From JADKCL01 sp031415375 (GTDB taxonomy: Bacteria; Bacteroidota; Bacteroidia; J057; JADKCL01): 64,000 bases of DNA. The stretch covers positions 1 to 64,000 of the forward strand of contig JANORP010000206.1 of assembly GCA_031415375.1 (NCBI GenBank), in the 5' to 3' direction. Both the position numbers and the translations under genes were made by a program. Below, one piece after another: positions 52,729 through 61,993 of this stretch (positions are counted from its first letter, which is position 1; each line of letters starts with the position of its first letter). The notes beneath the pieces were generated by a model. The model searched no databases and was not told the DNA's origin. It saw only the letters and a program-made list of their open reading frames with translations.

Positions 52729-55515
52729 ATGTCGATAGTCATAGGGAAAATAAAATCAAGGGGTCGGTGCCTGCTGCGGGTGCTGACCCTTTGCTTTTGT
52801 GTCGCAGCAGGGCCACTTGCGGGGAGCAATGTGAATGCGCAGATCCAAGAAGATTCGCTCATCATCAACGAGTTGAAGGCCATCGCCAAGACCTGGGACA
52901 ATGCCACGACAACTGCCGAGAACTATCAAGTCATCGGGAATTATTCCGCCGCCCTGCAACACGCTATCTCGACCGCTGCATTAGGCGACGATGCGCTCGT
53001 GAAATCCTACAAAAAGCTAGGGAATTGGTACAAAGACCTGGGCGAATTTCAAAAAGCAAAGGAAAACTACCTGCTGGCATTGGACAAGTGCCCTCTGAGA
53101 AAGGACTTGGACAGTACACAAGCACAGATCTATCGCACCATCGCAAAAAACCTAGCGATGGCATATAGCAGCCTTGGTCAAATGGATGAAGCCAAAAATT
53201 ATGGCCTGCTCGCCAATGAAATGGCTACGAATTTCCCGGAAGAGCAAGCCTCAATGCTGACCAACCTCTCGGTGATCTACAAGAATTTTGGTGAATATCC
53301 GAATGCCGTAAGGGTTGCGAGACAATCCCTGGAAATCAGGCAGAAACTGCTCAAAAAAGTTAAAAACCCTACTGAAAGGCAGGAACTGACGACCAGGCTT
53401 TCCAATTCCCTGGCGAACCTTGCCGGAGCCCTCACCGAGTGGGGCAAGCCCGATAGCGCAATCTTCTACCTGGACCAGACGACAGCTTTGCGCAAACTAG
53501 TGGAAGCATCTACGCTGAGGGAGATCGAAAAAATCTATGGCCTCACCTACCAACAGCAAGGTGACTTTGAAAAAGCATTCCTTGCCTTCGACAATGCGGT
53601 TGCGCTGTCACAGCCCGATTCCAATCGCCATTCGCGCGAACTCGGCAAGGTCTATGAAGCCCAAGGGCAATGTTATGCCGCCGCCAACAGGCACGAGGAT
53701 GCCCTCAGGTGCTACCAGAAGGCATTGATCGCCTTCACACGCGACTTTGAAGACACCATCCCGAGCCACAACCCCGCCCCGGAATTGTGGGAGGCAGAGC
53801 CTTGGCTGTTCCAAAATTTTGCAGACAAGGCGGCGTCTTTTGCTGCGCTCCAGCAAATCGATCCCGCCCTCAGATGCTACGAGGCGGCATTTGCGTATGT
53901 GAATCACCTGCGCGAAAACTTCAACACCAGCGATGCCAAGGCATTTATCAGCAATATCATTTATGCAAGCCACGAAAAGGCCATGGCACTCGCCTTGGGC
54001 TTTTACCAGCAAACCAAGGAGCCGCAGCAACTCGACCGCGTCTTTGAATTCATGGAGCGCAGCAAGACCAATGAAATCTTGGAATCCCTCTGCAAAGCCG
54101 AGCAATTCAAAGCCTACAAATTGCCCGACTCATTGCTCAACCAATTGCGCACGATTCAGGCACGCAAATCGGCCCAGTACCATTCCCATTTGCCCAACGA
54201 GCAGCTGCTCGATCGGCTCAAAAACCAAGAGCGTGCCATCTGGGACCAGATCGACGCGCTCGCCCCAGGCTTCAAAAACCTCACCGAAAAAATCGACCTT
54301 GCGACACCATCCGAGGTGCAAGCCAACCTCCATGGCGACCAGGTCTTCTTGGAATACTTCATTGGCGCCAGCGACATCTACATCTTCGCGATCGATGCCG
54401 ATCATTATGATTGTTTCTCGACTCCCAAGCCGCCACAGTTTCAGGCCACCGTCGATCTGGTGATCACGATGCTGCAAAATGCCCCCAAGGGAAATGCCAA
54501 GAAGTTATTCGCAGCCTACCAAAAGCCATCCTACACGCTTTTTAGGCTCCTAGTGGGCCCACTGATCCAGCACAAGTTCAGAACCAAGGCTGTGAAGTCG
54601 CTTATCGTGGTGCCCGACGGGCGACTGGCACTCCTGCCCTTTGAGTGCTTGGTCACCCAACCGATCGCCGCCGTGAATCAACCTACGTTTCAGACAGGCG
54701 CCTACCTGATGCGCGATTGCGAGGTGCGCTACGGGCACTCTGCGACGACCCTGCGGCAGCAACGGCTCCGCAAAAAGCCGAGCGGCGACCTCAAAAACCT
54801 TTTGGCAATGACAGCTTCACCTCCCAAAAGTACACTCAGCATCCTCCAAAACATCAATCCCGAGGCCCAATCAGCCCAAGAGGCCCTGAATGGACGTGTC
54901 ATCCGCAATGCCAGCAAGCTTGATTTTACGAAAAATGCAGCCGCCTACCGTTTCCTGCACTTTGCCTGCCATGCCAATGCCGACTTCGACAATCCGCTGA
55001 AGTCTTGGATCGCGCTGCAAAGCGACTCGGGCACCGTAGATACGCTCTATGCCTATGAGATCATGGGCCAAAAGCTCAATGCCGACCTGGCGGTGCTGAG
55101 CGCCTGCTATACGGGTTCAGGCAAATTGCAGACGGGCGAAGGTGTGATGAGCCTCGCACGCTCGTTTTTTGTAGCAGGCTGCCCACGTGTCACGATGAGC
55201 CTCTGGCAGCTCGACGACGAGGTGACGGCCACGATCATGGAAAAGTTCTACAAGGGCATCAAAACTGGCAAACCAGCTGCCCAATCCCTCCGTGAGGCGC
55301 ATCTGGCATTCCTAGCCGACGACAAATTTGTGGATGATCCGATCAGGTACCATCCCTACTATTGGGCGGCGATGGTGATGGTCGGCGACGAGGGTCCCTA
55401 CCTAGCGCAGGGGCCCAAGAATTGGACGTCATCGATCATCTGGGGCTGCATCATCGCCTTTTTCATTGCGCTCTTGCTACGTGGGCGCCGCAAGCGCAAG
55501 CGCAAAGCGGCCTAG
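52729..55515 (+). CDS. TPR-CHAT (caspase-like) protein with C-terminal membrane helix
   Basis: A 928-residue exported protein: signal peptide (to about residue 40, near VNAQI), about eight TPR units to residue 400, a helical middle part, and a CHAT domain from about residue 560. The caspase-like dyad is visible as His748 in LHFACHANADFD and Cys793 in VLSACYTGSGK, followed by EGVMSLARSFFVAGC. A membrane helix (IIWGCIIAFFIALLL, near 900) and a basic tail end the protein. CHAT proteins are proteases of separase/caspase clan CD, often activated by partner binding. It is last in the pair with the PKD protein and lies opposite an ECF sigma unit. Confidence 0.85.
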   Translation: MSIVIGKIKSRGRCLLRVLTLCFCVAAGPLAGSNVNAQIQEDSLIINELKAIAKTWDNATTTAENYQVIGNYSAALQHAISTAALGDDALVKSYKKLGNWYKDLGEFQKAKENYLLALDKCPLRKDLDSTQAQIYRTIAKNLAMAYSSLGQMDEAKNYGLLANEMATNFPEEQASMLTNLSVIYKNFGEYPNAVRVARQSLEIRQKLLKKVKNPTERQELTTRLSNSLANLAGALTEWGKPDSAIFYLDQTTALRKLVEASTLREIEKIYGLTYQQQGDFEKAFLAFDNAVALSQPDSNRHSRELGKVYEAQGQCYAAANRHEDALRCYQKALIAFTRDFEDTIPSHNPAPELWEAEPWLFQNFADKAASFAALQQIDPALRCYEAAFAYVNHLRENFNTSDAKAFISNIIYASHEKAMALALGFYQQTKEPQQLDRVFEFMERSKTNEILESLCKAEQFKAYKLPDSLLNQLRTIQARKSAQYHSHLPNEQLLDRLKNQERAIWDQIDALAPGFKNLTEKIDLATPSEVQANLHGDQVFLEYFIGASDIYIFAIDADHYDCFSTPKPPQFQATVDLVITMLQNAPKGNAKKLFAAYQKPSYTLFRLLVGPLIQHKFRTKAVKSLIVVPDGRLALLPFECLVTQPIAAVNQPTFQTGAYLMRDCEVRYGHSATTLRQQRLRKKPSGDLKNLLAMTASPPKSTLSILQNINPEAQSAQEALNGRVIRNASKLDFTKNAAAYRFLHFACHANADFDNPLKSWIALQSDSGTVDTLYAYEIMGQKLNADLAVLSACYTGSGKLQTGEGVMSLARSFFVAGCPRVTMSLWQLDDEVTATIMEKFYKGIKTGKPAAQSLREAHLAFLADDKFVDDPIRYHPYYWAAMVMVGDEGPYLAQGPKNWTSSIIWGCIIAFFIALLLRGRRKRKRKAA

Positions 55516-55518
55516 AAA

Positions 55519-55935
55519 TCACTGCTTGCCGACGGTGATCCTCACATTCGTACTGTTGCCATCTTGATCCTTGTCTTTGCTGCGTGGCTCAAGCAAGCCA
55601 CTCACAATGCTGATGATGATCGACCCCCAGACGGCCGACCAGAAGCCATCCACATAAAAGTGGTGGCCGGGCACGATGTCGCCGACAAACAGCAGCAAGA
55701 CAGCATTGATGACCACCAAAAACAGCCCAAAACTGAGGAGGATAAAGGGAATGGAGATCAGTTGCAAAAATGGCTTGATGAAGGTATTCAGCAAGCCGAG
55801 CACAAACGAGACTACGAGTGCCCAGCCAATGCTATCGATATGGATGCGGTCGGGCATGATCCAATGGGCCACCCAGACAGCGATCGCTGTTCCAAACAGC
55901 TTGATGATGTAGCGTGCGATGTTTTTCGATTCCAT
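55519..55935 (-). CDS. Phage holin family IV-like small membrane protein
   Basis: A 138-residue protein with four membrane helices, from residue 10 (IIKLFGTAIAVWVAHWIMP) to the end of the last helix near residue 105, and a charged C-terminal tail. The pattern, including FVLGLLNTFIKPFLQ, matches the family of mycobacterial-type four-helix phage holins, which is common in chromosomes and not itself evidence of a prophage. Function unknown. The ATG at 55935 is used. Confidence 0.78.
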   Translation of the reverse strand: MESKNIARYIIKLFGTAIAVWVAHWIMPDRIHIDSIGWALVVSFVLGLLNTFIKPFLQLISIPFILLSFGLFLVVINAVLLLFVGDIVPGHHFYVDGFWSAVWGSIIISIVSGLLEPRSKDKDQDGNSTNVRITVGKQ

Positions 55936-56043
55936 GATGCACAAAGATACAACGATCCTCACGCATCTGCGTTGACTTGATGCAGATCATCTGCTGCCCA
56001 TACAAAAGTCATCTACGTGCCCTGCATGCCACAAAAGCCGTGA

Positions 56044-56439
56044 TCACTTGCGCACGCCCGTGACCACATACCGCACACGCTGCGCGGTATAGGACCGAAA
56101 TTCAGAAGTGAAGTTCAAGTGGTCTGCGTCGCCAAAGCTCCCCACAAAACTGCCGCCCGAAGCCACAAACCCAGGCACCGTGAGCGCGCCGTCCTTGGCA
56201 ATATTGGGGGCAATGGAATCGTCGGGCTTGAAATGCAACAACAGCGCATCGTCGTTGTATAGGCTCACGGTTCCTGCAAAAATCGTGGTCGAGGAGTCGT
56301 GGTCGCTGGAGTCTGGTAGCGAACGGATCGTCGTGAAGTCAAAATCCCCAACATATTGCTCTCGGTAGCTGAAGCGGTCACAACCCAAGGCGAGCATCAA
56401 CAAGATGGGTGCGATCCACAATTTTTGAGTCCAATTCAT
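56044..56439 (-). CDS. Lipoprotein, paralogue 1
   Basis: A 131-residue lipoprotein with lipobox LMLALGC at about residues 14-20. The mature part begins YVGDFDFTTI, has short beta strands, and ends TGVRK. It shares the YVGxF start, the strand layout and the GVRK end with the gene at 56571, so the two are tandem paralogues. Function unknown; probably anchored at the outer membrane or periplasm. Confidence 0.65.
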   Translation of the reverse strand: MNWTQKLWIAPILLMLALGCDRFSYREQYVGDFDFTTIRSLPDSSDHDSSTTIFAGTVSLYNDDALLLHFKPDDSIAPNIAKDGALTVPGFVASGGSFVGSFGDADHLNFTSEFRSYTAQRVRYVVTGVRK

Positions 56440-56570
56440 CCTGCAAAGCAATGCGATCTTTGCAACACTTGCAAGATCACACGCACAAGCCCACGCTGAG
56501 ACGCACCATGGCAGTTGGCCTCTACCTACAGGCTTATTGCTGATGCGCGGCTCAATCGTCTATTCGCAGC

Positions 56571-56966
56571 CTATTTGCGCACCCCATGCAAGGTCCAAGC
56601 ATTGTACCCACCAACTGGCGAGATGCCCCCTGCACTGGCATCAAAATGGTCCTTGTCGGTAAAGCGACCTGCCAGCGTGGATCCTTCTGGGCCATGCATC
56701 ACCCCGTGCTTGTCGATCGAGACCTCAAAATTGATCGCCCAATCGGCCGTCACAAATTGCAGGGACTGCCGATCCTCGGCAAAATCGACCGTCGTCGTCG
56801 ATACGATCCCCCAAGTCTCACTGGGGCTGTAGGCATTGATGGTAAAGATCCCGGTCACCTCAAACTCCCCGACATACTTGTGCCGGAAGTCAAACTTGCT
56901 TTCGCTACAGGATTGCAGGAGCGCTAGCGCAAACACAAACCCTAAAATCGTCCATTGAGCCTTCAT
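56571..56966 (-). CDS. Lipoprotein, paralogue 2
   Basis: A 131-residue lipoprotein with lipobox ALLQSC (residues 15-20). The mature part, KYVGEFEVTGIF to the end HGVRK, resembles paralogue 1 in length, start and end. The two genes are 131 bases apart in the same orientation. Function unknown. Confidence 0.65.
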   Translation of the reverse strand: MKAQWTILGFVFALALLQSCSESKFDFRHKYVGEFEVTGIFTINAYSPSETWGIVSTTTVDFAEDRQSLQFVTADWAINFEVSIDKHGVMHGPEGSTLAGRFTDKDHFDASAGGISPVGGYNAWTLHGVRK

Positions 56967-57112
56967 GTCATGCTTTGTCTTGGATTCACAGCGACGAATA
57001 TCGCAGGGCGTAGCGAATTCTGCAGACTCAACTTAGCCAGTGTGTTACACAGTTAGCTGGGCATCGCCGAGATCGGCTCGACCGTCGGTTGCCACCCCGA
57101 AATTGTTTTTTG

Positions 57113-58795
57113 CTACCCCATCTTCGATTCCACGACCGCCATGATCTCCCCGAGGGTCATCGCGCTGTCATTGACAAGGCGTGCGACCTTGCCGCCGAGC
57201 TCGATCTTGAGCGCTTCATCCTTGAGGCTGCCAAGGTTGATGCGCACATTCAGTCCCGCCCCTTGGATGCAGGTGTGGATGCAAAGCGCGCCTACACCCG
57301 CGTCGGTGATCGAGGCGGGATTGCCGCCGTCGGCCATTTGGCGGATGAGGGCATAAGCCTCAAAAGATGTTTGCATCACTTGCAGCGGGATGCGTGCTGC
57401 GTATTCATTGGCACTTTGGATGGCGGCGCTGCGCGCGGCCTTCTCGGCGTCGCTGTCTTTGGGAAGGCGATAGGCATCCATCACCTTGTTGAAGGCGGCG
57501 GTGTCTTCATCGACAAGATAGAGGAGCTGATCCTTGATGCCCTGCGCCTGCCTCGCGACAGCACTGAATTCAGGGATGCGCGCATCCCAACCTTGCTTGC
57601 TCGCGCTCAGATTGGCGACCATGCCGCCGAGCGACACCCCAAGGGCACCCACCAAGGCAGACACTGAGCCACCGCCTGGCGCAGGCGAATCGGCCAGGGT
57701 CTCGTTGCAAAACTGGCGCAGGTTCATTTTCACTAGCTTGCGCGCATTTTCGTCGGCGATGCGGTACTCGATGATCTTTTCCTTGGGGACAAATGGATAC
57801 AATTCGTCGAGGCCCATGGATTTGATGGCGATGCGGATCAATTCCTCCTCGCTCACGCCGTCGCTCACGTTTTGCTTTTGCAAGTAGTGGCGGCCTGCAT
57901 CGAGCATGGCATTGAGGGGCAAGAGCCCCACGATCTCGCTGCCCGTCACGCGCAGGCCACGTGCGGTCGCGCTCATGCAACACGCATCAAAGGCCGCGTG
58001 CAAGGGCGTCACGCTCACATTCGTGAGGTTCATGCTCACCTGCGCGATGCCATATTCTTCCACCATCCAGCCGATGGCCTTCACGCTTTTGAGCATGCCT
58101 GGCTCACGGATTTCCTCGCCATTTGCGTCGAGGATTTTTTTGCCCCAAGGCGTGCCATCTTCCGTTTTGGGACGGCCATTTTCGCGCACGTCAAACGCAA
58201 CCGAATTGGCACGGCGCACCGAGGTCGTGTTGAGATTGGCATTGTAGGCGATGAGAAAATCACGCACGCCGATCACAGATTGGCCAGCCTTGGCATTAAA
58301 TTCCTGAGGCCCAAAGTCGGGTTTCCACTCGGGTAGATAGATCTTGGTCGCAAAGGCCTCATACTCCCCCGCGCGAATGATTGCGAGGTTGCGACGCTCA
58401 GGCGTCGTAGCCGCCATCTCGTAGAGATAGACGGGGATGCCCAGGGCGCCTACTCTTTTGCCGAGCTCTTGGGCCCAGGCCACGCATTCCTCAAACGAGA
58501 TCCCGGAGATCGGGATCAGCGGGGTCACATCCGTCGCGCCCATGCGAGGGTGCGCACCCTTGTGGGAGCGCATGTCGATCAGTTCGGCAGCCTTGGCGAT
58601 GCCACGGTAGGCAGCCTCGACGACATTGGCAGGCTCACCTACAAATGTCACGACCGTGCGGTTGGTGCTCGCGCCCATATCGACATCGAGCAGGGAGATG
58701 CCCTCGACCGACTCGATGGCGTCGGTGATGAGCTTGATTTTATCTTTGTCGCGGCCCTCGCTAAAGTTGGGGACGCATTCTATGAGTTGTTTCAT
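57113..58795 (-). CDS. ftcD: Bifunctional glutamate formimidoyltransferase / formimidoyltetrahydrofolate cyclodeaminase
   Basis: A 560-residue folate enzyme of the fused type. The N-terminal transferase (residues 1-330) begins with ECVPNFSEGRD and holds the active-site His82 in HKGAHPRMGATDVTP. The cyclodeaminase part (about 345-560) contains SPAPGGGSVSALVGALG and the typical helical bundle. It moves the formimino group of formiminoglutamate to tetrahydrofolate and then releases ammonia, the end of one histidine degradation route, linking it to hutH at 7181. The ATG at 58795 is chosen because it gives the family start MKQLIECVPN; the longer open frame to 59047 is unlikely. Confidence 0.95.
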   Translation of the reverse strand: MKQLIECVPNFSEGRDKDKIKLITDAIESVEGISLLDVDMGASTNRTVVTFVGEPANVVEAAYRGIAKAAELIDMRSHKGAHPRMGATDVTPLIPISGISFEECVAWAQELGKRVGALGIPVYLYEMAATTPERRNLAIIRAGEYEAFATKIYLPEWKPDFGPQEFNAKAGQSVIGVRDFLIAYNANLNTTSVRRANSVAFDVRENGRPKTEDGTPWGKKILDANGEEIREPGMLKSVKAIGWMVEEYGIAQVSMNLTNVSVTPLHAAFDACCMSATARGLRVTGSEIVGLLPLNAMLDAGRHYLQKQNVSDGVSEEELIRIAIKSMGLDELYPFVPKEKIIEYRIADENARKLVKMNLRQFCNETLADSPAPGGGSVSALVGALGVSLGGMVANLSASKQGWDARIPEFSAVARQAQGIKDQLLYLVDEDTAAFNKVMDAYRLPKDSDAEKAARSAAIQSANEYAARIPLQVMQTSFEAYALIRQMADGGNPASITDAGVGALCIHTCIQGAGLNVRINLGSLKDEALKIELGGKVARLVNDSAMTLGEIMAVVESKMG

Positions 58796-58942
58796 GCTTT
58801 GGAGTCTTGATGACGCGGCTAAGATAGTGGGTTTTGGGGGAATGTTGCGGCATCTCGCCTGGTAGGCGATTACCTCTTTTTTGGGACAAATCTCAAAATC
58901 CGACAAAACATTGCCCAATATCCCACATTTCGTAGCAAAATG

Positions 58943-58974
58943 TTTGCAATATTTCCCTGAATATGCGTACTTTG
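58943..58974 (+). promoter_or_regulatory. Possible promoter of the RhuM gene
   Basis: TTTG at 58943-58946 and TACTTTG at 58968-58974 are separated by 21 bases, close to the Bacteroidota promoter layout though the -7 element is one base short. The ATG at 59030 lies 55 bases downstream. Confidence 0.4.
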
Positions 58975-59029
58975 CTAATTCATAGTAAGCCGCGCTCAGC
59001 TCTGCGCCCGTAAAAAATTGTCTGCAATC

Positions 59030-60034
59030 ATGAATGCCGAAGAACAAAACATTATCATCTACAACACCGCTGATGGAAAGGCTGCCGTTTCGCTATTTGC
59101 CCGTGACGGCAGTGCCTGGATGAGTCAAAAACAGCTTGCTGAACTTTTTGACACCTCTATCCCCAATGTCAGTATTCATATATCTAATATACTGAATGAC
59201 AATGAATTAAATGATAATTCAGTTATTAAGGATTATTTAATAACTGCCTCCGATGGCAAGGAATACAACGTGACGTTTTACTCCTTGGAGATGATCCTAG
59301 CGATCGGTTTCAGGGTGCGCAGCAAGCGTGGTACTCAGTTCAGAATCTGGGCGAATAGCCACCTGCGGGAATACCTGGTCAAGGGCTTTGTGATGGACGA
59401 TGAACGGCTCAAGAACCCCAATGGGCGATTTGACTACTTTGATGAGTTGCTGGAGCGCATCAGGGAGATCAGAGCCTCCGAGAAACGGTTTTACCAAAAG
59501 GTGAGGGACTTGTTTGCGCTCAGCAGCGATTACGACACCACTGACAAGGCCACGCAGATGTACTTTGCGGAGACGCAAAACAAGCTGCTCTATGCCGTCA
59601 CTGGGCAGACCGCCGCCGAGGTGATCGTCGCCCGCGCCGATGCTAGCCTACCCAACATGGGCCTGACCTCCTGGAAAGGCAACGTCGTGCGCAAGCAAGA
59701 CATCATCGTCGCCAAAAACTACCTGAATGCCGATGAGTTGGATACACTGAACCGCTTGGTAGTGCTGTTTTTGGAGAGTGCGGAACTGCGTGTGAAAAAC
59801 CGGCAAGACATCACGATGCGTTTTTGGCGGGAAAATGTGGATCGACTATTGGAGTTTCAAGACAGAGTGGTGCTGCAGGGTGTCGGGAATATCAGCCATG
59901 GCGTGATGGAGGAGCAAGTCAAGGAAATCTATGCCGCCTATGACCAACGCCACAAGGTCGTTGATGCCGCAACGGCGGATTTGTTTGACTTAGAGGAAAT
60001 TCGGGCGCTGGAGGAAGAGGTTGGGAAGCGATGA
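59030..60034 (+). CDS. RhuM family protein
   Basis: A 334-residue protein of the RhuM (virulence RhuM) family, whose members are widespread in accessory regions and have no settled function. Family features are IIIYNTADGKAAVSLF at the start, WMSQKQLAELFDTSIPNVSIHI (a DNA-binding-like helix-turn-helix), then LITASDGKEYNVTFYSLEMILAIGFRVRSKRGTQFRIWA. The 100 bases from 59160 are much richer in A and T than the neighbours, a possible sign of transfer. The ATG at 59030 is used. It stands alone, divergent from ftcD. Confidence 0.85.
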   Translation: MNAEEQNIIIYNTADGKAAVSLFARDGSAWMSQKQLAELFDTSIPNVSIHISNILNDNELNDNSVIKDYLITASDGKEYNVTFYSLEMILAIGFRVRSKRGTQFRIWANSHLREYLVKGFVMDDERLKNPNGRFDYFDELLERIREIRASEKRFYQKVRDLFALSSDYDTTDKATQMYFAETQNKLLYAVTGQTAAEVIVARADASLPNMGLTSWKGNVVRKQDIIVAKNYLNADELDTLNRLVVLFLESAELRVKNRQDITMRFWRENVDRLLEFQDRVVLQGVGNISHGVMEEQVKEIYAAYDQRHKVVDAATADLFDLEEIRALEEEVGKR

Positions 60035-60304
60035 ATGAGGGGCACCTCAAAAAAACCATGAGGCTGCGTTGCTCAGTCATTTAAATCTAGCAACCAGACT
60101 TGCAATTCCAAATGACAAATACTAGGTTTACAGCAAGCATTGTACGAGCAACATCGGTCTGCCATTAACCTTTGAAAACTGACTAGTCCATTCTGGAAGG
60201 AAAATGATCGCTTGGTATACTTGCCCTACCTAGACGCAGGCAACTAAATGTTGCCTCTTGATTGAACAATTATTCTTACTGATAATATTTTAATTCATAA
60301 AAAA

Positions 60305-61321
60305 ATGAGAACAAGACTATCCTTAATCATCTTTACAGCCCTGTTGCTGAATTGTTTGGATGCATTTTCACAACCCACAATCACGGCGACAGGCATCAAT
60401 CCAGTGCTGGGAGAAAGCGTAAACATCTATTTCGGTTCCTATCAAAGCCCTGGTAATGCGGGTGCCAATCAGACTTGGGATTTCACAGCATTGGCTGGCT
60501 CCACTGGTGAATTGAACTCATGCATCTCCTCTGCATCGACTGCCAATGCCAGCAGCTTCCCCAACTCCAATGTCGCGTTGAGCTCATCTCCTGCATCTAT
60601 GAGGTATTACCGCACCACCAGCGCAGCCCTTGAAAATCACGGCACCTGGGTAGGCAACGTCCTCACGCCATTCTCAGATCCCGAAGATCTGGTACGCTTC
60701 CCCTTCACCAGCGGTAATTCATTTACCGACACTTGGTCTGGAACTTATACCACGAGTTACCAAATCTTTCGCAAGGGCACGACGAGCGTCACCGCCGATG
60801 CTTTTGGCACCATCACCACACCCGCAGGGACATTTACAAATGTATTGCGGGTTCATTTTGTGCAAGCTTATCAAGATTCCTTCAATTTTGGTGCGCCCTT
60901 TGTCATCACTATCAACAACGATGAATATATGTGGTACCAAGAAGGATTTCACAACCAAGTCGCTACCACATTTGCACTCACAAGTTCATCTGGATTGAAT
61001 GCCACTGGAGCGAGTTATTCCTCGACGGGCCCCGTCGCCGTGGCCAACACCACAGACCTCATTGCATCGGCAAATCTGTTTCCCAACCCAGCAGCCGATT
61101 ACATGACACTCGAATTGGAACTGCCTCAAAGTCAAGACATAGGTGTGCGCGTGTTCAATTCACTAGGCCAGCAGGTGAATGCCATGGATGCAACCAAAGG
61201 CAACCCCGGCATCAACCGATTTGAGATGGCTGTCGATCAGCTCTCCGAAGGCATCTATTTTGCAAAGATCACGGTCAATGGACAGGTAAGCTCCACCAAA
61301 CGATTTGTCGTGGCGCGATAG
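60305..61321 (+). CDS. Secreted protein with type A T9SS sorting domain
   Basis: A 338-residue exported protein: signal peptide to about residue 22 (CLDAFSQP), a beta-rich, Ser/Thr-rich middle part, and a C-terminal type A sorting domain from about residue 255 with NLFPNPAADYMTLEL, VFNSLGQQV and LSEGIYFAKITVNG. It is predicted to leave the cell by the type IX system. The middle domain is not recognised. A terminator follows at 61352. Confidence 0.88.
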   Translation: MRTRLSLIIFTALLLNCLDAFSQPTITATGINPVLGESVNIYFGSYQSPGNAGANQTWDFTALAGSTGELNSCISSASTANASSFPNSNVALSSSPASMRYYRTTSAALENHGTWVGNVLTPFSDPEDLVRFPFTSGNSFTDTWSGTYTTSYQIFRKGTTSVTADAFGTITTPAGTFTNVLRVHFVQAYQDSFNFGAPFVITINNDEYMWYQEGFHNQVATTFALTSSSGLNATGASYSSTGPVAVANTTDLIASANLFPNPAADYMTLELELPQSQDIGVRVFNSLGQQVNAMDATKGNPGINRFEMAVDQLSEGIYFAKITVNGQVSSTKRFVVAR

Positions 61322-61351
61322 AACACTGCACGAAAAAGTATTTCTATTAGG

Positions 61352-61390
61352 TTGTAGGGGCAGGATGATCTTGCCCTTACAATCATTTTT
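61352..61390 (+). terminator. Terminator after the type A cargo gene
   Basis: TTGTAGGGGCA (61352-61362) pairs with TGCCCTTACAA (61372-61382), with one G-T wobble, and runs into a T-rich tail. It closes the cargo transcription unit. Confidence 0.75.
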
Positions 61391-61417
61391 TCAAAAGGGG
61401 GAATATCGACTTTTGTC

Positions 61418-61990
61418 TCAATCCCCAAAATAGGTAATTCCCAATTTCACAAAAAACGCTTTCAGCAAGTCATATTTGCCTTCGCAGAACTCAATTGTAT
61501 TGCGGTCTTCGAATGTACACTTGACCCGCACACATTGAAAACAAACCTCCATGCTTTCAAATATCCTGCCATTAGCATCCCTGAACAAGACGACCTGCTT
61601 CGGGAAATAGCACCCGTTTATATCGTCATAACCAATGCGCAATGACTTTGAAAAATTGTAGTTGTACAGAATATCCGTGAAGGCATCGATCTGATGGCTG
61701 GTGAGTATGACCCGCTCGAAGGTATCAGGCTGAACCACGGCCTTCTCCGCTTCACCTACGATCGTCCCGAAATCATACTCATACACACCCTTGAAGGACG
61801 CGACCTCAATCGTGACTGCAACATCGAAGGGGTAATTGCGTTTCCGTTTTGCGGCACCGAGGTGGCCATTGTGGTAGCATTCTTGACTGCTGCGATCGAC
61901 CTTGGGAGGTCCTGGAGCACGATGGGAGGGCGTGCAAGCAAGCGCCAAGAGCAAAACGAATGTTCCCAGAAAACATTGGAATTTCCCCAT
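61418..61990 (-). CDS. Lipoprotein of unknown function
   Basis: A 190-residue product with a lipobox-like LLLALAC (residues 13-19) after a hydrophobic N-terminus. The mature part has four further Cys residues, some in CFQCVRVKC, that could form disulfides or bind metal. No family recognised. It starts 3 bases after the stop of the cytochrome b-like gene on the same strand, so the pair is one transcript. Confidence 0.6.
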   Translation of the reverse strand: MGKFQCFLGTFVLLLALACTPSHRAPGPPKVDRSSQECYHNGHLGAAKRKRNYPFDVAVTIEVASFKGVYEYDFGTIVGEAEKAVVQPDTFERVILTSHQIDAFTDILYNYNFSKSLRIGYDDINGCYFPKQVVLFRDANGRIFESMEVCFQCVRVKCTFEDRNTIEFCEGKYDLLKAFFVKLGITYFGD

Positions 61991-61993
61991 ACC

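Noticed and set aside
55519..55935. Holin-like protein as evidence for a prophage
   Set aside because: The family is common in chromosomes and no other phage gene is nearby.
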